Part shown: one piece after another, positions 46,285-53,910 of the stretch | Layout of the letters: every line of letters begins with the position of its first letter | Numbering within the stretch: the stretch's first letter is position 1 | NCBI GenBank assembly: GCA_937907705.1 | Contig: CALCVP010000039.1 | Location: forward strand, 1 to 63,404 | Direction of reading: 5' to 3' | DNA: 63,404 bases | Origin: an uncultured Prevotella sp. | GTDB lineage: Bacteria; Bacteroidota; Bacteroidia; Bacteroidales; Bacteroidaceae | Notes under the pieces: generated by a model | Seen by the model: the letters and a program-made list of their open reading frames with translations, nothing else | Told to the model about the DNA's origin: nothing | Databases searched by the model: none | Made by a program: the position numbers and the translations under genes

Positions 46285-46806
46285 AACAACATTATTGTTT
46301 CGCTGCGTGTATTTGTGATACACATCTTATAATATATACTTTTTATGAACTGCAAAATTAGGTTATTTATCTTAAAAGTCAAAAAATATAGGCTGTGAGA
46401 AGTGTTCTATTGTAATAAAATCAATAATTTTAGGGAAATTTAGAGCAATATTTGCCTACTGCAAGCATATTTGTCTACCATTTGTCTCAACTTTCATTAC
46501 TATTCAATACACATCAAGCTGTTTGCATACACACCGGAAGTTCTGCCTACACATGCCTACATTCAAATCCGCACGCTATATATTTAAATAGGTATAGAGG
46601 CTATACCTGCACTAAACGCAGCAGTTAACAATATAGAAGCAATGCTAAAATAATGATATAAATCAATTTTAAAAGCAAAATATTTGTATCGTTAACGAAT
46701 TTTATTATATTTGCAATTGGATAGAAATTGAATTGTAACCGCATACAAATGTTTTCTATACGTTTACGCTTGTATGCAGTAACTGACGTGAAGGAAAGGG
46801 CTACTT
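46285..46806. other. AT-rich intergenic stretch before the cyd operon
   Basis: 522 bp without a gene. The only signal recognised is the cyd promoter at 46683-46713. A single repeat-like core AGCAATGCT stands at about 46637 but no array is present. Confidence 0.55.
46683..46713 (+). promoter_or_regulatory. Promoter of the DUF4492-cydAB operon
   Basis: TTTG at 46683-46686 and TATATTTG at 46706-46713 with a 19-nt spacer. The predicted start near 46720 leaves a leader of about 85 nt before the DUF4492 gene. Confidence 0.6.
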
Positions 46807-47052
46807 ATGAAAGCACTCCATGTTTTGCATACCATATACAGGTTTTATTTTGATGGTTTTAAGTCTATGACCATTGGCAAAAAGCTATGGACTGTCATTC
46901 TTATCAAGCTCATCATTATATTTGTTTTCATCCGGCTCTTTCTCATGCCGAACTTTTTGCAGACGCATGCCGACAAAGGGCATGAGGCTGATTATGTGGC
47001 AAATGACGTGATACAGCGCAGCATCCATGCCACCAGAAGTCCGTCCCCTTGA
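46807..47052 (+). CDS. DUF4492 small membrane protein upstream of cydA
   Basis: An 81-aa protein with one membrane helix (LWTVILIKLIIIFVFIRLFLMPNFL) after an amphipathic start (IYRFYFDGFKSMTIGKKLW). Sequence, size and position match the DUF4492 family, small proteins encoded next to cytochrome bd genes in Bacteroidota and epsilonproteobacteria. By analogy with small subunits such as CydX it may stabilise or assemble the oxidase, but this is inference. It lies 151 bp before cydA and shares its promoter. Confidence 0.8.
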   Translation: MKALHVLHTIYRFYFDGFKSMTIGKKLWTVILIKLIIIFVFIRLFLMPNFLQTHADKGHEADYVANDVIQRSIHATRSPSP

Positions 47053-47203
47053 TGCAGAATGCTCTCAATACCAGCTTTTTTGAATCGTTTCTCCACATCT
47101 TTCAAAGTATGAAAAGAAGAGGTAACCATAGTCATTCTGCTGCAACAGCAGCCCTATTGCAAGCAACAACTTTTGTTTTATACTTTTATATACATCTACA
47201 ATT

Positions 47204-48789
47204 ATGACACAAATGCTTTTAGATACCAACTGGACTACGGTAGACTGGTCGAGAGCCCAGTTTGCCCTTACAGCCATGTATCATTGGATCTTTGTACCTT
47301 TAACTTTAGGATTGGCACTGCTGATGGGCATTTTTGAGACCTTCTATTACCGGACTGGCACTGCATTTTGGCGCGAAACAGCCAAATTCTGGCAGAAGCT
47401 GTTCGGCATCAACTTTGCCATGGGCGTGGCCACGGGCATTATTCTTGAGTTTGAATTTGGCACCAACTGGAGCAATTACTCCTGGTTGGTTGGCGACATC
47501 TTTGGCGCTCCGCTGGCCATAGAGGCGTTAGTGGCCTTCTTCTTGGAGTCAACCTTTGTAGGCGTCATGTTTTTTGGCTGGCACAAAGTATCGCGAGGCT
47601 TCCATCTCACCGCCACGTGGCTGACTGGATTGGGCGCTACACTGTCTGCCTGGTGGATATTGGTGGCCAACGCCTGGATGCAATATCCTGTCGGCCAGGT
47701 GTTCAACCCCGATACCATGCGCAACGAAATGGTATCTTTTGCCGATGTGGCACTGTCGCCCTTTGCCATAGACAAGTTTTTCCACACGGTCATTTCTTCG
47801 TGGATTATCGGCTCTCTCTTTGTCATAGCGGTGTGCAGCTACTATCTGCTCAAACAGCGCAACAAGACCTTATCCCTCAAAAGCATGAGGGTGGCTGCTG
47901 TCGTTGGCACGATAGCATCGCTGCTGGCAGCCCACAGTGGCGACCATTCTGCTTACTTGATAGCAAAGACACAGCCTATGAAATTAGCGGCAATGGAAGC
48001 TCTCTACAATGGCGGCAAACATGTAGGCCTTACGGCTGTGGCTGCCGTCAACCCCTTCTGCCAGCCTAATTATACTGAAGAACCTGCACCACAACTGCAC
48101 ATTGCCATGCCAGGTATGCTCTCGCTGTTAGCCACTCACGATGCCAACGGCTATGTACCGGGCATCAATGACATTATAAGGGGGGCTACACCAATGCACA
48201 AGGGCAAACAGAGCCAAGCCTCAACAGCAAGATTGAACAAGGCCAAAAAGCTGTCAAGGCTATCACCAACTACCGTCTGGCGCGCAAAGCCAGCGATACG
48301 GCAAAGACAAATATAGAAAAGGCAGACATAGCACGCTATGTCAAATACTTCGGGTATGCCACTGTTGCCCACCCCGACCAAATTGTTCCCTATATACCTA
48401 TCTGCTTTTGGAGCTTCCGCATTATGGTAGGCTTAGGCGTATTGTTTATTCTCTTCTTTGTGTTCACTCTGTACGCATCGTTCAAGCGCGATGTTTCTTC
48501 CATGCCGTGGCTATTGAAGGCAAGTATAGTCATGCTGCCATTGGGCTATGTAGCCAGCGAGGCAGGATGGATTGTAGCCGAAATGGGCAGACAACCTTGG
48601 GCCATTCAAGACATGCTGCCCACATGGATGGCCACTTCAGGCATTACGCCTACCCCTGTCATTATAACCTTTTTTATCTTCTTGGTGCTCTTTACCGTGC
48701 TTTTCTGTGTAGAAGTCAATATCATGTACAAGACCATCAAGAAATACCAAGCAACCTACCATAGCGAAACTTCGGCGCTTGAAGTATAA
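47204..48789 (+). pseudogene. cydA: Cytochrome bd ubiquinol oxidase subunit I, frameshifted at a G6 run
   Basis: CydA carries hemes b558, b595 and d and oxidises quinol. The first frame (47204-48316) encodes the N-terminal helices with the heme ligand His in TAMYHWIFVPLTLG and HTVISSWIIG, then leaves the family after VPGINDII. The rest continues in the -1 frame from about 48180 (GYTNAQGQTEPS...) to 48789 and holds SFRIMVGLG (heme Met) and EMGRQPW (quinol-oxidase motif). One missing base in GGGGGG (48180-48185) explains the break; joined, the protein is about 528 aa, normal for the phylum. Causes could be sequencing error, a real mutation, phase variation or -1 slippage on the G run. The truncated product alone could not work. 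cydB downstream is intact. Confidence 0.88.
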
Positions 48790-48822
48790 CTGTTATACCA
48801 TTGTCTTAACTTTTCAATTATC

Positions 48823-49974
48823 ATGTCATACACTTTTTTACAGCAATATTGGTGGTGCATCATCTCTTTATTAGAAGGCTTATTGGCGTTCATGATGTTT
48901 GTACAAGGAGCTAATTCACTTGTATTCTCACTCACCGGCAATGAACAAGAGCGCCGGCTTATCTTTAATTCCACAGGTCGCAAGTGGGAACTTACCTTTA
49001 CCATACTGGTAACTTACGGCGGAGCCTTTTTTGCATCATTCCCACTGTTTTACAGCACCAGCTTCAGTGGTGCCTATTGGGTGTGGATGATTATCCTGTT
49101 TACCTTTGTGCTGCAAGCCGTCAGTTACGAGTTACAGTATAAGGTAGGCAATTTTCTGAAGCCCTGCACCTTTCAGATCTGCCTTGTCATCAATGGTGTG
49201 CTGGCCCCGCTGCTATTGGGCATGGCCATAGGAACCTTCTTCAATGGTGCTAACTTTACGATAGACCGCACCAGCATATTGGGTCCGGCATTCAGCGATG
49301 CCAGCCATGTAAGCATGTGGACTTCTTCCTTCTACGGATTGGACGCACTGCAAAACATCTGGAACTGGATATTCGGCTTGGCATTTCTCTTCCTTGCTCG
49401 CACGCTTGGTTGCCTTTACATCATCAACAATGTAGAAATAAAAGCTATCCGCATCAAAGCCAAGCAGCAGGCAAGAGCCAACATGGTGCCTTTTCTTGTC
49501 TTCTTCTGTCTCTCGTTGGGGCATCTCGCTTGTGCCACAGGTTACGGCTATGACCCTGCCACAGGCATTGTATCCACCGTTCCTTACAAGTATATGAAGA
49601 CTCTCTTTACGCTATGGCCCATTGCCTTGATGATAGCCGTTGGCACCTGCGTTTTTATCTTTGGCAGCGTATATGCCGCTACTTGCCGCAGCTATCGCAA
49701 AGGAATATGGGGAGCAGGCTTAGGAGCCATACTGAATGTTTGGGCGTTAGGCTTGCTGGCAGGTTTCAACAATACGGTGTTCTATCCCTCTATCGATGAC
49801 CCGCAGAGTGGACTCACGATAGCCAACAGTTGCAGCAGTGAGTTTACCTTGCGCACCATGTTTGTCGTATCGCTGGCCATTCCCATTGTATTAGCCTATA
49901 TTGTCTATGCATGGTACAAGATAGACAAGCGCAAGATTACTGCACAAGAACTGGAAAAAGAAGAGCATTATTAA
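48823..49974 (+). CDS. cydB: Cytochrome bd ubiquinol oxidase subunit II
   Basis: CydB is the second membrane subunit of the bd oxidase and supports heme and proton pathways. The 383-aa protein begins MSYTFLQQYWWCIISLLEGLLAFMMFVQGANSL, the N-terminal signature of the Bacteroidota subunit, and has eight or nine helices, among them GKWELTFTILVTYGGAFFASFPLFYSTSFSGAYWVWM (first residues as RKWEL). It lies 33 bp after cydA and ends at a strong terminator. Its intact state argues that the oxidase is still in use despite the cydA frameshift. Confidence 0.95.
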   Translation: MSYTFLQQYWWCIISLLEGLLAFMMFVQGANSLVFSLTGNEQERRLIFNSTGRKWELTFTILVTYGGAFFASFPLFYSTSFSGAYWVWMIILFTFVLQAVSYELQYKVGNFLKPCTFQICLVINGVLAPLLLGMAIGTFFNGANFTIDRTSILGPAFSDASHVSMWTSSFYGLDALQNIWNWIFGLAFLFLARTLGCLYIINNVEIKAIRIKAKQQARANMVPFLVFFCLSLGHLACATGYGYDPATGIVSTVPYKYMKTLFTLWPIALMIAVGTCVFIFGSVYAATCRSYRKGIWGAGLGAILNVWALGLLAGFNNTVFYPSIDDPQSGLTIANSCSSEFTLRTMFVVSLAIPIVLAYIVYAWYKIDKRKITAQELEKEEHY

Positions 49975-50002
49975 ATCAGAAAGACATTCTGTAACAAGAC
50001 GT

Positions 50003-50040
50003 ACAAGAGCCACTTTTGCCACGACAAAAGTGGCTCTTGT
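50003..50040 (+). terminator. Intrinsic terminator after cydB
   Basis: 50003-50018 and 50025-50040 pair perfectly over 16 bp around a 6-nt loop and are followed by TTGT. It lies 28 bp past the cydB stop. Confidence 0.75.
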
Positions 50041-50070
50041 TGTATAACATACAAGGGCCTTACCGCCCAT

Positions 50071-50180
50071 AGCTTTCAACTGCATTTCTCATTGCTATGC
50101 TATTGGCTTCCGATTGCAGTGCTTTCGCTCTCCGATTGCAGTGCTGTTGAAAGACGATTGCTATGCTTTCATGCGGCATT
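50071..50180. repeat. 22-bp-period array G (4-5 units)
   Basis: Cores at 50093 (TGCTATGCT), 50115 (TGCAGTGCT), 50137 (TGCAGTGCT) and 50159 (TGCTATGCT), exactly 22 bp apart, with a weak unit at 50071 (AGCTTTCAA). The units at 50115 and 50137 are nearly identical direct repeats beginning CCGATTGCAGTGCT three to four bases upstream of the core. Confidence 0.75.
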
Positions 50181-50289
50181 TTGATGCGGCCGTCATGCAC
50201 ACACGATGCCTACAGCTCACAGAAAAGAATAAAATCAGATATTTGCGCCTGTGCTGTCAAAGGTTCAAAAAAAGGCTGACGCATAGATA

Positions 50290-50390
50290 CGAAAATGCCC
50301 CGACACCACGTCGGGGCTAATTTCTTCACCTTTTTGAATGTCTTAGCTTTTAGTATTAATGTAGTATGTAATTCTGAAAATCCTTGATTA
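50290..50390 (-). ncRNA. Candidate small RNA of about 100 nt
   Basis: On the minus strand, a -7 box TATATTTG (50404-50397) with a TTG -33 box (50428-50426, 21-nt spacer) is followed about 100 nt later by a GC-rich hairpin (50310-50317 with 50297-50304, 8 bp, 5-nt loop) and ATTTTC. The interval has no start codon with a reasonable frame. Transcribed against hflX and cydB between two plus-strand genes, it looks like an independent small RNA. I do not recognise the family. Confidence 0.42.
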
Positions 50391-50396
50391 ACGATG

Positions 50397-50428
50397 CAAA
50401 TATATGGATAATAATTGACACAAATCAA
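50397..50428 (-). promoter_or_regulatory. Minus-strand promoter of the candidate small RNA
   Basis: A -7 box TATATTTG and a -33 box TTG in Bacteroidota spacing, pointing leftwards with no protein gene downstream. Confidence 0.45.
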
Positions 50429-50457
50429 CATTTGCCGTTTATTTCTTCAAAAAACTA

Positions 50458-50471
50458 CGTAAACGTTTACG
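50458..50471. promoter_or_regulatory. LacI-type palindrome upstream of hflX
   Basis: CGTAAACGTTTACG is a perfect 14-bp palindrome. Its core GTAAACGTTTAC differs by one base from the site before susC (18131-18142). It lies about 105 bp upstream of the hflX -33 box. Confidence 0.45.
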
Positions 50472-50575
50472 GCATTTATACCAATATTTTTCGCTTTTTG
50501 ACATATAACAGCCCTGTTTTCACTAACATTCGGCAAGCACAACAGCCTATATAGCAGCTAAATAGAAGCAATTAT

Positions 50576-50606
50576 TTTGCATTTCAAACTATTTAATGTA
50601 ATTTTG
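50576..50606 (+). promoter_or_regulatory. hflX promoter
   Basis: TTTG at 50576-50579 and TAATTTTG at 50599-50606 with a 19-nt spacer; transcription should start about 20 nt before the hflX ATG. Confidence 0.62.
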
Positions 50607-50632
50607 TAGCCATATAAACAGATGTAAACAGA

Positions 50633-51877
50633 ATGAAAGAATTTGTAATTTCAGAAGTTAAAACCGAAACTGCCATTCTTGTAGGACTTATCACACAAGA
50701 ACAAGATGAAGCAAAAACAAAGGAATACCTTGACGAGCTGGAGTTTCTGGCAGATACTGCTGGTGCTGTTACTGTAAAACGCTTTACACAGAAGGTGGGC
50801 GGACCTAACAACACAACTTATGTAGGAAAAGGAAAATTAGAGGAAATAAAGCAATATATACACGATGAAGAAGATGCCGACAGAGAGATTGGTATGGTTA
50901 TCTTTGATGATGAACTGACAGCCAAACAGATTAGAAACATCGAGAATGAGCTGAAAGTAAAGATACTGGATCGCACCTCATTAATTCTCGACATCTTTGC
51001 CATGCGTGCGCAGACGGCTGCTGCCAAGACGCAAGTGGAACTGGCTCAATACAGATATATGCTGCCCCGACTGCAACGGCTTTGGACTCACCTTGAGCGA
51101 CAAGGCGGTGGATCCGGTTCCGGTGGTGGCAAAGGAAGCGTGGGACTGCGCGGACCTGGCGAGACACAGCTTGAAATGGACCGCCGTATCATCTTGCAGC
51201 GCATGTCGCTTCTGAAGCAACGGTTGGCAGATATTGAAAAGCAAAAGAACACACAACGCAAAAATCGCGGGCGCATGATACGTGTAGCACTGGTGGGCTA
51301 CACCAATGTGGGCAAGTCTACCATCATGAACTTGCTTGCCAAAAGTGAGGTATTTGCCGAGAACAAGCTCTTTGCCACCCTTGACACCACTGTGCGCAAG
51401 GTGGTAATAGACAACTTGCCTTTCCTGTTGGCAGACACCGTGGGATTTATACGCAAGCTACCTACCGATTTGGTTGATTCGTTCAAGTCAACACTTGACG
51501 AGGTGCGCGAGGCCGACCTCCTGGTACATGTAGTGGACATCAGCCATCCTGACTTTGAAGAACAGATAAAAGTGGTAGAAAATACCCTTAAAGACTTGGG
51601 CTGTGCGGACAAGCCTTCCATGATTATCTTCAACAAGATAGATGCCTACACCTGGGTAGAGAAAGACGCAGACGACCTGACTCCACCTACAAAAGACAAC
51701 CGCACGCTCGACGATTTGAAGAAAACATGGATGGCTAAGCTCAGCGACGGATGCCTGTTTATATCGGCACGGCAGAAGACCAACATAGAAGAGATGAGAG
51801 AAACGCTCTACAAACGCGTAAGAGAACTGCACGTGCAGAAGTATCCTTACAATGATTTTCTGTACCCAATAGAATAA
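50633..51877 (+). CDS. hflX: Ribosome-splitting GTPase HflX
   Basis: HflX binds stalled 70S ribosomes and splits them under stress. The 414-aa protein has the N-terminal nucleotide-binding domain (VGGPNNTTYVGKGKLEEI is the family signature), a glycine-rich linker (GGGSGSGGGKGSVGLRGPGETQLEMDRR) and the G domain with GYTNVGKST (G1), DTVGFIRKLPTDLVDSFKSTLDEV (G3 and switch II) and NKID (G4). It has its own promoter and is followed 36 bp later by the DUF4954 gene, probably in one operon. A LacI-type palindrome lies upstream. Confidence 0.96.
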   Translation: MKEFVISEVKTETAILVGLITQEQDEAKTKEYLDELEFLADTAGAVTVKRFTQKVGGPNNTTYVGKGKLEEIKQYIHDEEDADREIGMVIFDDELTAKQIRNIENELKVKILDRTSLILDIFAMRAQTAAAKTQVELAQYRYMLPRLQRLWTHLERQGGGSGSGGGKGSVGLRGPGETQLEMDRRIILQRMSLLKQRLADIEKQKNTQRKNRGRMIRVALVGYTNVGKSTIMNLLAKSEVFAENKLFATLDTTVRKVVIDNLPFLLADTVGFIRKLPTDLVDSFKSTLDEVREADLLVHVVDISHPDFEEQIKVVENTLKDLGCADKPSMIIFNKIDAYTWVEKDADDLTPPTKDNRTLDDLKKTWMAKLSDGCLFISARQKTNIEEMRETLYKRVRELHVQKYPYNDFLYPIE

Positions 51878-51912
51878 TGCCACACGGCTGTTTATATCAA
51901 AATGCGTAAACA

Positions 51913-53742
51913 ATGGACTATAGGTTACTGACAGAAGAGGAAACACTAACCCTCGAAAGCAATGGTTGCTGGGCTGAAGACTGGACCAGCGTGAATGTGG
52001 CTGACGGTTTTGACGCCACTTATCTGCACCATGTCAACTTCTATGGCGAGGTAAATCTCGGTGCTTTTGACAAAACCTTAGAGGTGGCTCCCGGCTTTTT
52101 CAAGCATACAGGTATCTGCAATGCCACACTGAGAAACGTTACCATAGGCGACAACTGCTTGATTGAACATATCAACAATCACATCAACAACTATGTTATC
52201 GGTGATGAGTGTCATATCTGCAACGTGTCAACCATGGAAACGACAGATGGCGCTACCTTTGGCGAAGGTAACCTTATATCGGTGCTCAACGAGGCGGGCA
52301 ACGGCAATGTGATGCTTTTTAGCGGACTGACTGCACCCTTGGCAGCACTGATGATAGACCGTGTAGCAGACAAAGACTTTACCTCTACGCTGCGAAAGCT
52401 GATTAGAAGCAACATTGAGCAGCGCGTGCCGGAAGTAGGACACATCGGCAATGGCGTGAAAATCATTGACACCGCCGAAATAACCAACACGCATATTGGA
52501 GACGATTGCGAGGTGGCAGGCGCACGCCGACTGTCTGACTGCACCCTTACTACCGATTTTGAGAATACCGTTTATATAGGTACTGCGGTTATCTGCGAGA
52601 ACTCTATCATTGCCGATGGAGCCTCGGTAACCAATGGTGCCAACGTCAGCAACTGCTATGTGGGCGAATGTAGCCAGCTGACCAATAGCTTTACGGCAGA
52701 AAGCAGCCTGTTTTTTGTCAATTCATTCTTGGCCAACGGAGAGGCATGTGCTGCCTTCTGCGGTCCTTTTACCGCCTCTCACCACAAGAGCACGCTGCTC
52801 ATTGGCGGCATGTTCTCTTTCTATAATGCCGGTTCTGCCACCAATTTCAGCAACCATGCCTATAAGATGGGGCCACTGCATTACGGCATATTGCAGCGCG
52901 GAAGCAAGACAGCCAGCGGTGCACACCTGCTCATGCCGGCACAGATAGGGGCCTTTTCGGTTTGCCTCAACAAAATCAGCAATCACCCCGACACTACCAA
53001 AATGCCTTTCTCTTACGTCATTGGCAGTGGCAGAGACACCCTGCTGGTGCCTGGCAAAAACATCGCTACCGTAGGTCTTTTCCGCGATGTAATCAAATGG
53101 CCGCGCCGAGACATCCGGCCCTTTAACGGAAAGAAGAGTGCCGTCAACTATCAATGGCTCAACCCCGTAACCATTGGCTGTGCGCTCAACGCCTGGAACA
53201 CGCTGCAAAACATCCGGAAAGAGCAAGAGCCAGCAGACGGATATTATACCTATAATAACTGCAAGATAAGCTGCCACTCGCTGCAATGCGGCATACAGTA
53301 TTATGCCATTGCCATCAGCATGTTTATAGACAAGTATATCAGGCCCACCGATACTGAGGCCATAACGCTGCCTGCCCAACTTGACACTTGGACAGACTTG
53401 GCAGGTCTGCTGCTGCCTGTACAGATGGTAGACGAAATGGTCTGCAAGACAAAAGAGGGGTTGCTGACCGACATTCAAGACCTTGTAAACTGGCTGAATG
53501 CCAGCAACAACAGCTATGAAGCCAACGCAGAAGCGTTTGCCTTGGCTGTGGCTGCACGCTACATGGCCATCAGTTCTGCAGATGTAGACACCTTTGCACT
53601 CATCAAGCAGCAAGCAGACGAGGCACGCAAGCAGTGGAAAGAGCTAATCAGGCAAGATGCCTTGAAAGAAATGAGTATGGGGGACGTGGGGCAAGACGTG
53701 CTCGACAAGTTCATGGAACAGCTTGACAAACAAGCCATCTAA
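51913..53742 (+). CDS. DUF4954 family left-handed beta-helix protein
   Basis: A 609-aa cytosolic protein. The N-terminal two-thirds carry hexapeptide-type repeats of a left-handed beta-helix (for example NATLRNVTIGDNCLIEHINNHINNYVIGDECHI; AEITNTHIGDDCEVAGARRLSDCTL), as in sugar-nucleotide pyrophosphorylases and acyltransferases. The C-terminal 200 residues are helical. I recognise it as the DUF4954 family of Bacteroidota; the reaction is not known. A nucleotidyl- or acyl-transfer role is a guess from the fold. It lies 36 bp after hflX. Confidence 0.82.
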   Translation: MDYRLLTEEETLTLESNGCWAEDWTSVNVADGFDATYLHHVNFYGEVNLGAFDKTLEVAPGFFKHTGICNATLRNVTIGDNCLIEHINNHINNYVIGDECHICNVSTMETTDGATFGEGNLISVLNEAGNGNVMLFSGLTAPLAALMIDRVADKDFTSTLRKLIRSNIEQRVPEVGHIGNGVKIIDTAEITNTHIGDDCEVAGARRLSDCTLTTDFENTVYIGTAVICENSIIADGASVTNGANVSNCYVGECSQLTNSFTAESSLFFVNSFLANGEACAAFCGPFTASHHKSTLLIGGMFSFYNAGSATNFSNHAYKMGPLHYGILQRGSKTASGAHLLMPAQIGAFSVCLNKISNHPDTTKMPFSYVIGSGRDTLLVPGKNIATVGLFRDVIKWPRRDIRPFNGKKSAVNYQWLNPVTIGCALNAWNTLQNIRKEQEPADGYYTYNNCKISCHSLQCGIQYYAIAISMFIDKYIRPTDTEAITLPAQLDTWTDLAGLLLPVQMVDEMVCKTKEGLLTDIQDLVNWLNASNNSYEANAEAFALAVAARYMAISSADVDTFALIKQQADEARKQWKELIRQDALKEMSMGDVGQDVLDKFMEQLDKQAI

Positions 53743-53783
53743 TCATTATCTGCCAGTTCATTGATATACGGCACATTTCCGAT

Positions 53784-53893
53784 TGCACTACAACCGGTTG
53801 GCAATAACAGTGCTATTGGCTTGCAATAACATAGCAATCGGCTTGCGATAACGGTGCTATCGCAAACCGATTGCACTGCTATCAGAAAACAAG
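53784..53893. repeat. 22-bp-period palindromic array H (5 units)
   Basis: Cores at 53784 (TGCACTACA), 53806 (AACAGTGCT), 53828 (AACATAGCA), 53850 (AACGGTGCT) and 53872 (TGCACTGCT), exactly 22 bp apart. 53834-53850 pairs with 53858-53874 (17 positions, one mismatch, 7-nt loop). It ends about 17 bp before the M16 peptidase ATG, inside its leader or promoter. Confidence 0.78.
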
Positions 53894-53910
53894 TTATCAA
53901 AACTCATAAT

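Larger units (their letters stand above)
49975..50632. other. Intergenic stretch between cydB and hflX
   Basis: 658 bp without a protein gene. From left to right it holds the cydB terminator (50003-50040), array G (50071-50180), a minus-strand candidate small RNA (about 50290-50390) with its promoter, a LacI-type palindrome (50458-50471) and the hflX promoter (50576-50606). Confidence 0.6.

Noticed and set aside
47053..47203. Gene or RNA in the gap between DUF4492 and cydA
   Set aside because: No reading frame, terminator or conserved motif could be seen; probably a plain intercistronic spacer.
53854..53910. Upstream start for the M16 peptidase
   Set aside because: The extension is translated from the repeat array and would bury the signal peptide; the ATG at 53911 is directly followed by a classic signal sequence.
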